Of a DNA stretch of 64,000 nucleotides, positions 31,748 to 42,867 are shown piece by piece. The notes beneath the pieces were generated by a model. The model did not search any database, had not been told where the DNA came from, and saw nothing but the letters and a program-made list of their open reading frames with translations. The position numbers and the translations under genes are program-made. Source of the DNA: Vicia villosa (Eukaryota > Streptophyta > Magnoliopsida > Fabales > Fabaceae). Each line of letters begins with the position of its first letter. The stretch's first letter is position 1. The stretch spans positions 38,832,655 through 38,896,654 of the forward strand of contig NC_081183.1 in assembly GCF_029867415.1 (NCBI RefSeq). Direction: 5' to 3'.

Positions 31748-33328
31748 CCAAACATCATCAATGGGAATAACCCACCGACCGATCCAACATCATCAAGATA
31801 CGGCCCTGCCAGTACAAATTCCACACAATGGGATTTATGCCCTTCACTGAATCCACAACATCATCTGGATTCAGCCCTCAACACATGATTATGAATGAAT
31901 GCAAACATATATAAAACATACTTATTCCATCGTCAAGTCTATGAGTAACATCATCCAATACTCAAACTATCATCATCATCATCCAATTATGTTTATATAC
32001 ATTAGCATCATTCAAAGACAATAAATCATCATCATCATCATTAAGAACATACATGTATCCGCATCAATCCTCACCATCGTCATTCATAAGGAGCATACAT
32101 GTATTCACATCATCCAAACAAAACAATCATCATTATACAATTCTCAACAATCATCACATCACATAATCATGTTTTCAAACACATCTTATATTGTCACATT
32201 TCATCATATATGTCAACAATACATCATCCATCAAACTAACAGAATATTCACATATTACTCATATCCTTACATAGAGTGTCTTATAAACTTCACCATCCAA
32301 TTAAACAAATCATCATACGACTCATATTATAAACATAGCATGTATCGTCATATCTCATCGTATATGTCCACAACACATCATTCATCAAAACAAGCATATC
32401 ATGGTTTAAAATAATCAAAAGTTACACCTCATTTCATCATTTAAACACATAGGTTATTTTATGAGGTTCATCATACTCAAAACGGCTCTCAAAACAGGCC
32501 AACGGTTCAAAAGATACATCATTTTCAAGTTTGGAAATTTTTTGCACGGCAAGGTCCGCTCAGTGGACCACTAGTGACTCGTTACATAAGCGAACTACCT
32601 TCAGACCTTCGCTCAGCGAACCACTAGAAACCTTTCTAGGCCGGGTCCTCCACTTAGCGGACCCCCTCCGCTTAGCAGACCCCGCTCAGCGGACCCTCCT
32701 CCGCTTAGCGGACGTGCGATTTTGCAGATTCTCAGGTCTGCGACATACCCTGCGATCTCACACATTCTAAGTCCAAAATCGATTCCAAACATCATATACA
32801 GCCAAATAATCATCAATTGCATCATCATAGATCATTATACATCAAAACAACACATTATTAACCAATAATCTATGCAATTTCATCAATTATAACATCTCTA
32901 AACCTAACATATAATCCAATTGATCTAGACAATATTCCTAATCAATGATTATCATCCAAAACACGATGAGAAATGTTAACCGAAGAGTCCCCCCTTACCT
33001 TAGCCAAGAGTTCTTGATTGGTCTCTCCCTCTACTGCTCCTCTTTCACATTCTTTGTGTTCCAAATCCTCCAGTTCTTTCATGTTCTCCCTTTTTCCAAA
33101 CTCTTTTCACATTCCCTTCCTTTCTTCCCAATTCCTTATTATTTTATAAAATAACCTTTAATTAGAATAGGGCCTTTACTAACATAACACCTCCCTCATT
33201 CCTTAACATCACACATGGCCCAACACCATAAACCATTCTTTTCCAATTAAATTCCACAAACCACCAATAATTCTAAGTATTAATTAAATTTCCAATTAAA
33301 TTAGAAATTAAAATATACGAGTGTTACA
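31748..33328 (-). repeat. Chromovirus 5' LTR, part 2 (LTR 5' end)
   Basis: Continues the LTR after the Ogre solo LTR (first five bases are the second CCAAA) and ends GAGTGTTACA at 33328, followed by the TSD CTTGG. It carries the palindrome cluster (about 32551-32713). Total LTR without the insertion is about 2.17 kb. Confidence 0.88.
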
Positions 33329-33333
33329 CTTGG

Positions 33334-34785
33334 CGGTGACAAGATAGGCGGATTCATCAGATACTACTTTATCTTTTCGAATGCCTCTTGGTGTTCATTT
33401 GTCCACTCGAAATTGCCATGCTTCAGACGCAAAAGAGGAGAGAAGGCTTGAATTCGACCACTTAAATTTGAAATAAATCTCCTTAGGAAATTTATCTTCC
33501 CTAATAAAGATTGCAATTCTTTTTTACTTGATGGTGCTTTGGTCTCCATGATAGCCTTTGTTTTATTCTGATTAATATCTATCCCCTTTTTATGGACCAC
33601 AAAGCCTAAAAAATCTCTAGCCTGCACATAAAACGCACATTTAAGAGGGTTCATCTTCAATCCATGTTTTCTCATTCTTTTAAATGATTGGCTCAGATGG
33701 GTTAGATGATCCTTGTCTGATATAGACTTTATGACTATGTTATCTATATAAACCTGCATGAAGGTTTCAATGTAATCATGAAAAATAGAGTTCATTGCAC
33801 GCTGGTATGTTGCCCCAGCGTTTTTAAGACCAAAAGGCATGACGATCCATTCGTAAGTGTCTATTGCCCCTGGGCAATGAAAGGCTGTTTTAGAAACATC
33901 CTCTTCTGCAATGAAAATTTGATTATACCCGGAATAACCATCGAGCATGCTAAGATATTCATATCCTGCAGCCAAGTCAACTAGCATTTCTGCCACAGGC
34001 ATTGAGTATTCATCCTTAGGAGTTGCTGCATTAAGATCACGAAAATCTATGCACACTCTTAAAGAACCATTTTTCTTAATAACTAGAACTATATTTGCAA
34101 TCCATTCAACATACTTGGTGGTCCGAATGAAGTTGCAGTGGAGGAGTCTTTCGACCTCCTTTTTAATCTTCGAAAGGATCTCTAGAGCGAACCTTCTTGG
34201 TGTCTGCTTGATGGGCTTCTTGCCATCCTTAATAGGCAGCTTTAATTCGACCAGATCTCTCTTTAAACCAGGCATTTCATCATAGTCCCAAGCAAAACAA
34301 TCTTTATTTTCTTTTAGTAATTCTACTAACCTGATTTTCATTCTGGGGTCCAGTTTAGCACTGATGTATGTAACCCTCTTCATGGTTCCATCTCCGATAT
34401 CAATCTCTTCTAATGGATCCTGGGCTAACATCTTTGCGCTTGATGATCCTGGATCTTTCTCGAATTCCAAAGGCTCATCGTCGTAAATAGTGTCTAGCCT
34501 TTGATTTATCGTATCTTCGTGCATTTGTTCTTCAGGAGACTCTGGTACAATTCTTGCCCCCTGTCCTGTATCATTCAACACAACAATTTTGGCCTCATAA
34601 GCCATATCAATAATTTCGGCTTCGAGAGCCGCTATTCTTTTATTCTCAGCCATATAGGCCGAAATATTTTCGAAGAAGGAAGATTCAGACATAATCAACG
34701 TCTTTGTTCCAGCCCGAAGGCCGTATTCTTGTTGATTCTTCTTCTTCAGGGTCTCCCATGATCTCACGATCCCATTGAAAACCAT
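33334..34785 (-). pseudogene. Tat reverse transcriptase with YIDN in place of YIDD
   Basis: On the minus strand, from residue about 120 onward, the RT blocks are in order: KLPIKDGKKPIKQTPRRFA, EWIANIVLVIKKNGSLRVCIDFRDLN, MLDGYSGYNQI, WIVMPFGLKNAGATYQRAMN, QVYIDNIVIKS and DFLGFVVHKKGI. This is the DNA polymerase of the element. The second Asp of the YXDD box is replaced by Asn (codon at 33739-33741), which should abolish polymerisation. The left end is cut by the chromovirus at 33333. The N-terminal 90 residues belong to the linker after protease (AYMAENKRIAALEAEI). Confidence 0.88.
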
Positions 34786-35683
34786 TCGGGTGGAGAGTTA
34801 GAAAGTATAGAGCATTCTTGTTTGGGGAATAAGCATCTCCAGCTGGGCTACATGGACTTATATTTCCCAGATTCCTGTCGAAATTTGCTTTATCCACCTG
34901 ATTTACTTCGCTCATGAAGTAACTTTGATCAACTTCTATGTTCTCCATTATGCCACTTGTCCTCCAGATAGATACCCTTTGATGCATGGTTGAATGAACT
35001 GCCCCGACACAGTGGATCCATTCCCTTCCAAGGAGCAAATTGTAATTGGCCTTTGCTGGAACCACCATGAACATAGTAGGCCTTGTGATTGATCCCATAG
35101 TTAACTCCACCTGAATCACTCCCAGAGTGTGTCCTATTTTTCCCTTATAGTTCGATAAAACCATGTTGTGAGGTTTGACGTCTGTATCAAACATTCCTAA
35201 CTTCTTCAGCATGAACTGTGGCATGAGATTCACTGCTGCTCCTCCATCCACCAGAACTTTGTTCACTCCCACCTGTTCTATTTTGACCCTTATATAGAGA
35301 GGTTTGAGATGATTCTGCATACCTTGATGTGGTCGCTCGAACTGGGCATTTTGCTCTTCGATGGCACCGTTACTAAGGACATAGTAACACGCGGGTTTAT
35401 GTTTCGCTATCTCTGCTGCATCAACCTCATCATCATCGTCAATCTTAGTTACTTGATTGTATTCGTGCGATAACACAGAGACCACGTTGTAGGAATTCAT
35501 GTGTAAAGACGAGACTCCATCAGAATCGAAGTCATTAGTAGGTATATCATCTTCTCTCCTTTGTTCTTCTTCAGCTTTATTATAATCCATTTTTCCCCCA
35601 GCAGGGAATAATTGTCTCCCTACGGGAGGTTTGGTTGAATAAGCTGTGTTTGGGAAAGTTTTTGTATTGCTGAATTCTCCCAT
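34685..35683 (-). pseudogene. Tat protease region
   Basis: On the minus strand 332 residues include VLVDGGAAVNLMP (about 35221-35262), the aspartic protease site of this lineage in the form DGGA, followed by NLLLGREWIHCVGAV. It cleaves the polyprotein. It ends overlapping the RT frame by about 100 bases in another frame, so a frameshift separates the two. The N-terminal 100 residues are acidic and of unknown role. Confidence 0.75.
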
Positions 35684-36493
35684 TTCATTCGAAGCTGTCT
35701 CCTTTTCTGCTTTCTTCAGCCTCTGGTGCCTTCTCCACTAGGATCTGGACATAGGGTTCTTGTAGTTCCCTAGTCTAACGGCTTCCCTTTCTGATGCCTA
35801 AAATTTCTTTCTGTAAGCCCAGACGGTTCTTCCTCCATTGTCGAAGTTCCTCCACTTGTCTCTCTTTGGTCCCACTTGAACCCATTTGTGTTCTGAAACC
35901 TCTGATGGTACTTTGAAGATAACTCTTCTTGCTTTTGGGTGTGGGCTATTGTGTCTTCTTGGGATTCCCCTCTTGTCGAAAATATAGAGATATGGGTTAC
36001 CCCTACGGGCGTCCCAATTCTGATTAGACGGGATTCTTTTGAAGGATTCTGACAACCTTCGATGGTAAACCGCTCCACATCTGGGACACATTAAAAAGTC
36101 AGTTTCGTCTTTGTGGCAACGAACAAGAAAACCTAAAAGGCTTTCTCCGGGTTTGGGATATACCCCCAACAAATCACCTTCCTTTCTCCAGTTTCTGTTA
36201 GCCTTAGCGCGTTGCCACCTTTCATAGTCTGCAGCGACCCTTGGATTCACCTGTATGCTGCACCTAGGGCATAACAGCATTTCAGAACTTTGTTTGTGAC
36301 ATCTCTAGAGATATTCTTTCAGAGTTTCGTCAGGCTTGGGGTGATGGGACTGCACCCCTTCTTTCTTCAAGCAACTTTCGACCTCCTCCATTTCTGAGGT
36401 TGAATGGCCTAGATTAACCATGTTGACGTCTAAGTTGGCGCCATGAAAAATTGACATTTCTTCAAACTTCTTTCTTATGCCTTCAGTAGCCAT
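35684..36493 (-). pseudogene. Tat linker with duplicated zinc-ribbon-like module
   Basis: On the minus strand two related modules lie about 70 residues apart in one frame: HPKPDETLKEYL*RCHK with CPRCSIQVN, and YPKPGESLLGFLVRCHK with CPRCGAVYHRR. Each has a Cys-His pair followed by CxxC, a plausible zinc site. A TAG at 36305-36307 interrupts the first module. The region sits between the gag zinc knuckle and the protease. I cannot name the family. After the second module the sequence is basic (VWAYRKKF at the end) and then passes into the protease frame through stops (about 35684-35797). Confidence 0.55.
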
Positions 36494-37130
36494 AGTTGTT
36501 CCAACAAGACCTTAAGTAGTCTTTGGTTCGATTGAAGCTTTAGATGTGACATCCTCCTTCAGGTCATCAGTAACCTGTTCTCCAACTTGTACATCTTCTT
36601 CATCTCCTATGATCCCTCTTGCTTCAACTTCTACCATGTCCACCATGTTGATCTCGACAGGATCAGTGTAATTTGTGTCAGCAATATTGAGGGGATTAGC
36701 GTCTATCTTCATCTGACTTTTTCCTTTGTAACTTCAGACGCCCTTCTTTGATTGCATTCTGGATAAGATCCTTGAAAAGGAAACACTGTGAGGTTTTGTG
36801 GCCCAAAAAATTGTGGTATTTATACTAGGCTCTCTACTTCCGTTGCTCTAACGAAGGAATCTTAATATTAGGAGGCAAAACCATTTGGCCATCTTTCACA
36901 AGCAACTCAAATATTTCATCACATTTAGTTACATCGAATATGTATGTTTTCTTAGGAAACTTATCATTCTTTTCAACCTCGACGGGATTTTTCCAGTTTG
37001 ATGGTGTGATCATATTACAGGTATAGGGGCCTGCTTCTTTTAATTCGGCTAGATCTACTTCGCAGTCTTCGAAACCATATTGGTTCTCGAAGGTTTCTGG
37101 TTCTCCTTCGTCTACTTCGACTTAGGTAAC
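36494..37130 (-). pseudogene. Tat gag C-terminal part with damaged zinc knuckle
   Basis: Minus-strand translation gives GPYTCNMITPSNWKNPVEVE, then QRK*RA*YKYHNFLGHKTSQC. The last part matches a C-x2-H-x4-H-x4-C knuckle whose first Cys is now Tyr, preceded by two stops. A further short frame (36712-36512) covers the acidic tail. The part joins 40540 onward across the inserted solo LTR; a stop directly at the junction (VT*VEVDEGE) is also present. Confidence 0.75.
37126..37130. other. TSD GTAAC of the solo LTR, left copy
   Basis: GTAAC here and at 40535-40539 bound the solo LTR exactly and interrupt the Tat gag frame. Confidence 0.88.
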
Positions 37131-39203
37131 TATCATACCCCAAAATTTGCCCATCTCATTTCACTTTTCAATCTCAGACAAAGGTTCAAGACTCAAGGTC
37201 CCCAATGGATTTCAGATGACTTATGATGTTTTAAACTATCTTCATGACAAAATTCAGGCTTTAATTCCAAGGATTGCCCAGTCAATTGCTCAGAAAGTCA
37301 ACAATCGACTAATTTGACCTAAAAGTCAACTGTGGTCAAAGTACAGTCAAAATTACTGATTTTTTGTCAACATCCTTATTTTGAAGTATCATTCATCATT
37401 TGATCAAGTATTGATCATGATTCATCAAGGAAAGTTCAGAAATCAACAAAACCTAAAGTTTCTAAATTAGGGTTTTTTTTGACCTAAAGTCAACTGAACT
37501 TTGACCAGCCATAACTTCCACATGGAACATCAGAAATTTCCCATCCAAAGCTCATTTTGAAGGAAATTGAATTCTCTACAACTTTGTCTCTCCATGCCAA
37601 GTCTAAAAATGCTTCATTTGAGAGATATGGATCAAAAGATTATAGGTCCTTTTTGAAAGTCAACCAAAAGCAGTTTTTTGTCAAAGCCCATATCATCAAG
37701 ATAAAATCCTCAAATGAAAAAAACCTTCCAAAGTGGCTTATAGAGGACATCTTGAGGTTTCCAAAAAGTCCTAGAACTCCTCCATATCTTAAAAATTGAG
37801 GGAGATATGCCTTGTCAAAGTTGGACAATTTTGAGAAAAAAAATGTGAAATAAAAGGCTCCAAAATGAATCTTTTTGAAACGAAAATCAATCTTTCTTGG
37901 CCCAATTCTCATCCTTATCATATCCAAGGCCCTAAATATTATCTCCATGAAATTACTTGATTTCTTTGATTTATTATGAATTTTATTTCATTTAAAAAGA
38001 TGATTAAAGTTAAATAAATCAAAGGAAAATCAAAGATATTGTTTAAAGGAATGATTTGAATCAAATCTAATTTACATTCACTCCAAAAATCAATCAAATT
38101 TCGTACATCAGCTAATTGGAAGGAGATTGGATCATATTGGCCAAATTTAGAAGTTTTTAAGTCATATTTTCAATCAAATTTTCCAAAACTTCAATCTTTG
38201 ATTCATCAAGATTTTCTTCAAAATTATTGACCTAGATCCTTCCACTATAAGTACACAACTTATTCAGATGCCAAGGACACGAAAATTCTGCCTCTCAGAA
38301 CCCTAGTTTTGTTCTTCAAAATTCAAGAACAAGTGGAAATCAAATTTAGAGTTGGAGAAGGATTCAAAGCAATCTAAAGGTTCAAACACAATCCTTGGAG
38401 GTTCTTGAAGCGATTTGGATCACTGCACGACATTAAAACCCCCATAATTATCTCCTACAAGCCGAGGTATGTTGCAAAATTCTCAAACTCGATTGTTCTG
38501 ATTCATGGCATATAAGCATGTTTTGAATGCGTACATATGTTTGTTATGATGTTGTGAATGATTCTGAAAAGTTAATTGTGGTTCTATGCGTGTTTATGAC
38601 TTTTGCCATCATTAGGGTTTGTTAGTTTCAATTAGGGCTTTTTGATTCAGGACGAATTAAGCCACGAAACAGGTACCATCGCATTCGTATGAGCGAGACG
38701 AATCGATTCATTGCATCGCGCCAAATCTATATTGCATTTTGCTTGTATTCGTTGAAGCACAGGTGTAATAGTTTGGAAGCTTTTATAGCTCTCTGTAAAA
38801 GAGCGCTGTAAAAGATGTTAAGTTGTTTTCTTGATGAGGAAGATGAAGACGTGGCTCCCTCCCATTTGCCAGCGGGGCGCGCGCGTTTTTGTTTTGAATT
38901 CATGGATCTGGTACATTAAGATGCGTGTGGTATCATGTGCTCTCGTCACTACAGCCACCAGATCTCTCTCTCCCCAGATCCAACGTATCCTGAAGCGCAA
39001 GCACATCATACACCTTCACCAGCGTTCCACATGGAATCGGAGCTAATTTTTTTTAGTTTTAATTACATAAATGCTTTTATTTATTTATTTTTTTCCTTAC
39101 TATTATAATTGTTTTTTTTATTCTAATAAATTAGTTTTATAATAAATTTATAATTATGTACTTTTTATCCAAAGTTCGATTTTTTATAATTCTATTAATA
39201 TTT

Positions 39204-39275
<72 letters not shown>

Positions 39276-40534
39276 TTTTATTAAAAAATTTCAATTTTAT
39301 TTTAATATACTTTTAATCAATTAAATAATTAGGATTTAATCCAATAATTATTTAATTGTTATATTTAATCGAACTCTCGTTTTTCTTTACCCTTTAATGG
39401 TTATTTTAAATATTAAACTTCATTTTTCATTTTTATTGTAATTAACCCTGATTTATCCCGATCGATTAGGGTTGTTGATCTTTAAATACACTAATCTTTC
39501 TCTTCTTGCTTCTTGGTTTTTCAGGGTTGATCAAGAATGCGACGAAAGCACAAGGCATTGGCATTAATTTGCCTTTTTTCTTGCCCTTATTATTCTGTTT
39601 TTTCCCCTTTCCCGCAGGTGTTTAATGTAATAGCGTAGGATTTTATTCTTTTTTCCTTTTATTTTGCCTTAATATTATTTGATTTTGTTAGTAACCCTAG
39701 GGAGTGCAACCCTGAATCGAATTAGGATAACTAATTACAAGATAAATAACTGAATTTAACCACGTGATTGTGCCACACACACACACTTTGGGGTAACCTC
39801 TCTTGTCACCTTATTATTGTTGCCTTATTACTGTTTCCTGTTGCTTTCACTTGTGAAAATAGTCAAGTCCCTCGATTCCGAGGATACCTAAAGCAAATGT
39901 TGCCCTCAGTTCATTCATCATCAATTTTGTCCATCGATGTTGCCTCGGTAAATGATGATTTGTCCCCATTGCTAAGGTATCCTCGCCTGCTGCCTAAGAA
40001 CGACTATTATATCCTTCCCTTAGACTACCTGCCCTCTTTATGGCAGGGTCAGTCCTATGGCGAACGATAATTCCAATGACCCTTTACATCCAATAAAAGG
40101 ACTTCCTACCCTCTTATGGGATGGATAGCCCTGAAAGGCTAAAAGAACATTTTTTATAATTTTAGGGTAATTGCTTCTAAATTGCTTGCTCTGGTTTAAA
40201 TTCGAACTTTCCCTTTTTTTCAAAAAACATTCAAAAGGGCTACGCTTATTTTACAAGTTAAAGTTCTTATTCAAATTCTTTCTCTATTCATTACAAACAT
40301 TTTTTGAAAACAAAGTGAGCTAAGCAATTAAGAGCCCATGGATAACCATGGATACAAAGGGTGCTTTAAACCTTCCCTTTGTATAACCTACCCCCTGAAC
40401 TCAAAATCTTTTTAAAAGGTCTTTTCCTGTTCTTTTAGCCTTTCTATAAATTGGATAAATTAAAAGTCGGTGGCGACTCTTGCTTACCGCAACATTGCTT
40501 GCTTAAATATAAAAAGTCAGTTCACCGTATTACA
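37131..40534 (+). repeat. Solo LTR of another Ogre-like (Tat) element (3.4 kb)
   Basis: Starts TATCATACCCCAAAATTTGCC and ends CCGTATTACA. Relatives start TGTCATACCCC, so the terminal G is changed to A. The first ~20 bp share AAAATTTGCCC with the Ogre LTRs and the 3' end shares GGTGGCGACTC (about 40472-40482). There is no internal domain, and TSD GTAAC is intact, so it is a solo LTR. Frames in it (for example 39768-40070) are not supported as genes. Confidence 0.86.
39207..39267. repeat. (TA)n microsatellite
   Basis: About 30 TA dinucleotides, followed by a T run. It lies in the solo LTR at 37131-40534. Confidence 0.95.
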
Positions 40535-40539
40535 GTAAC

Positions 40540-42042
40540 CCTTTCCTTTTTAAAACTTTTATTCGCTCTAGCCTTCTCCGCCTTTAATAATTCATGTTCA
40601 GGTACCACTGTAAAACATCTAGATTTTAGCAAACAGAACCTGTTCAGATAATCGTCTATAGGTTCAGTGAAATTTCTCTTAATACTGGCCAATTCTTTGA
40701 GGCTTATCTTGGTTTGACCCATATAGAATTGTTCATGGAACAATCTTTCTAACTGAGACCAAGTGTCTATGGAGTTTGGTGGTAGTGTTGTGAACCATGT
40801 GAAAGCGTTCTTGGTTAGAGAACTGGGGAAATATTTCATCCTCATATCTTCATTGTTTCCCAAATCTCCAACCTCCGTCATATACCTGGCTATGTGTTAT
40901 GTGGTAGATTCACTAGTATCACCTGAAAACTTGGTAAATTTAGGGACCTTGCGACCCCTGGGTAATTCAGTTTGTAAAACATAATCAGATAAAGGGGATG
41001 TATAATTTGGCCTTCAAAGTCCGGTATTCAGACCATTTCGGGCCATAATCCTCTCTATCATAGCAGTTAGATTAGTCTCCATATGATTATTTTGCCTAAC
41101 CCTATGAATTACCTCGTCATCATTTTGGTTTCTATCAACCAGCACTACCCTCCCGGGTTGTTCTTCAGGGGTTTCCTGTCGAACTATATGTTGTTCTTCC
41201 CTTAAGGTTTCCGTTTCGGGGAGTGGTCTTAGTGGTCGAACTTGATTTATGGTTGGTTCATCCTCCTGGGTAACTATTTGGTTTGTCCTTCGACGCGCTG
41301 AAGTCTCAAGAGCGCCTAAAAAGTTTGCTATTCGACCCATCTGTGCTGATAATTGTCGACATGTTTCAAAGTTATCCTGCTTGGTTCTGTCAATGTTCTA
41401 TATTAAAGGAGAAAAGATAGCCCTCATTTCTCTGGCCAACAAACCTACAATATCTTGATTACTAGCATCCATTTGTTGTCGGAACACTGCTTGGTTATTC
41501 GTCGTTAATGTGGGTATGAAATTTTGGCCTTGGACATTTTGTCCCCCATTATTCACACCAGAATTAGATTTTTGGAATGGGGAAAAAGTTGACACGTTGG
41601 GTGCCGGATAAAGAGGTATACTACTACTTAATCCCGTCATATAAGAATATGGCATCCCGTAAGGTGGATCTCTCCATTGTCTCTGGTATCTGAATCCTTG
41701 GTTCAGAGGGGGTGTCCCCTGAGTACCAAATTGGGGTATCTGATTCACCTGTGCATTCGACGGAGGGTTTGTAGCAGCAACAAATGTCGAATTATTTCCT
41801 GGAATCGTTCCTGTAGATCCAGTTATTGAACCAGTTACGGCCAATGAGTGCGTTGGTGCACACATGGCCTGTGATTGGGCATTGGGATCTGTAGTGTTTG
41901 TTGCACTATCATTGTTATTACCCGATCCCTGTGGAGGATCCTGTTGTCCCCCTCTGTTAGTGTTGTTAGCTATTCTCTTAGTATATTTCCTCTTAGGTAT
42001 TGGTTGGTTATTATCGAAAATTTTACCACTCCTAAGGTTCAT
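40540..42042 (-). pseudogene. gag: Tat gag N-terminal and core part
   Basis: Minus-strand frame from ATG at 42042 (MNLRSGKIFD) is broken by stops near 41398, 41014 and 40906. The same frame resumes each time: a Pro/Gly/Asn-rich N-terminus with basic KRKYTKR, then KFTKFSGDTSESTT, then MKYFPSSLTKNAFTWFTTLPPNSI and a Retrotrans_gag core (WSQLERLFHEQFY, LKELASIKRNFTEPI). This is the capsid part of the Tat polyprotein. The start is close behind the PBS-like site at 42122. It is cut at 40539 by the solo LTR; one short gap near 40600 suggests an in-frame deletion. Confidence 0.83.
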
Positions 42043-42121
42043 GCAACGCAGAAGGCAACAAAAACACTAAACTTACAAACTAATTCAAATGAAAACAATT
42101 GAAAATAACACTATGACACGG

Positions 42122-42139
42122 TCCCACTGGGCGTGCCAA
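42122..42139 (-). promoter_or_regulatory. Primer-binding-site-like sequence of the Tat element
   Basis: On the minus strand TGGCACGCCCAGTGGGAC, two to three bases after an LTR terminus GGTAAACA at 42142. The form is that of a PBS; which tRNA it fits I cannot say without a search. Confidence 0.6.
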
Positions 42140-42141
42140 TT

Positions 42142-42867
42142 TGTTTACCAGTGATTTATGACAAACAACCGCTAGTCCTCCAAAGTGTTTAAACAATCTG
42201 GTTACTCGCAGGATCGATTAGATTGATCCTAGGACATTGTTTAATAGTGTTTTAGTAATTTGATTCATTTTCAATAATATTTCTAATTTGCAGAAATATA
42301 CAACTTTCTAATGTAAAGTGCAATAAATAAATGACTTTGAAATGAAATAAAGCAACTGTATAAACAAAGAACTTTTACGTATAACTTTGCATTGAACAAA
42401 TAACATAGAAATATGTAAATATGATGTTCTTCACACATACATTGTTTTAGCAAAGACTCTTTTCTCTCACGCCGGTACTTCGAGTAATTTTGTGAATTTT
42501 CTGTATATTGATTCGAACATATCAAACTAAACAATAGTACTCCTATTTATACTACTTCGACCCTAACAGTCTCTACATAGATCTTTGCCACGTTCGATAT
42601 TTCAAACGCTCACTTCGTTTCAGATGTTCCCACGCGTCCGCTAAGCAAAACCGTTCCATTTGAAATTCAAATCTTCCCGCTTTAGCATTTCGATCATGTT
42701 AGCGCTTCCGTCGAAGGACACTTGTAAATATGAAGAAAACTACTCTTGGTCGAATAATACTTCTTCCAAGGAGAAAAATCCTTAACTAGCTCTATGAGAA
42801 CTATTTCTTCATCATAATCCAATACTTCAAGGTATCACGATCTACTAGTTGAAATCTTCAGCTAACA
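42142..42867 (-). repeat. 5' LTR of the Tat element (726 bp)
   Basis: On the minus strand it starts TGTTAGCTGAAG at 42867 and ends GGTAAACA at 42142, with short inverted ends (TGTT/AACA). A TATA box TATAAATAGG is at 42542-42551 (minus). The sequence right of 42867 is a broken transposase gene on the same strand, so 42867|42868 is the insertion boundary. The partner LTR is not in the window. Confidence 0.8.

Larger units (their letters stand above)
10935..33328 (-). mobile_element. Ty3/gypsy chromovirus (Tekay-like), internally reduced, with two nested insertions
   Basis: LTRs with termini TGTAACACCC and GGGTGTTACA flank an internal region. A PPT next to the left LTR and an initiator-Met-type PBS next to the right LTR show that the element reads on the minus strand. 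A chromodomain-like C-terminus remains at 13073-13315. After subtracting the copia element the internal region is only about 3 kb and I find no RT or protease, so the coding part is largely deleted or decayed. The right LTR is split by an Ogre solo LTR. TSD CTTGG on both sides. Confidence 0.85.
7202..42867 (-). mobile_element. Tat-lineage Ty3/gypsy retrotransposon, decayed, carrying nested insertions
   Basis: On the minus strand, right to left: 5' LTR (42867-42142), PBS-like site, gag, zinc-ribbon-like module, protease, RT, RNase H, a second archaeal-type RNase H and integrase. Two plus-strand ORFs follow. A dual RNase H is the hallmark of the Tat lineage, and extra ORFs antisense to pol are known in some Tat groups. 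The element is split by a solo LTR (37131-40534, TSD GTAAC) and by the chromovirus complex (10935-33328, TSD CTTGG). The 3' end and 3' LTR lie beyond the Ogre insertion at 7201 and are not seen. Many stops and frameshifts show that it is dead. Confidence 0.88.
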
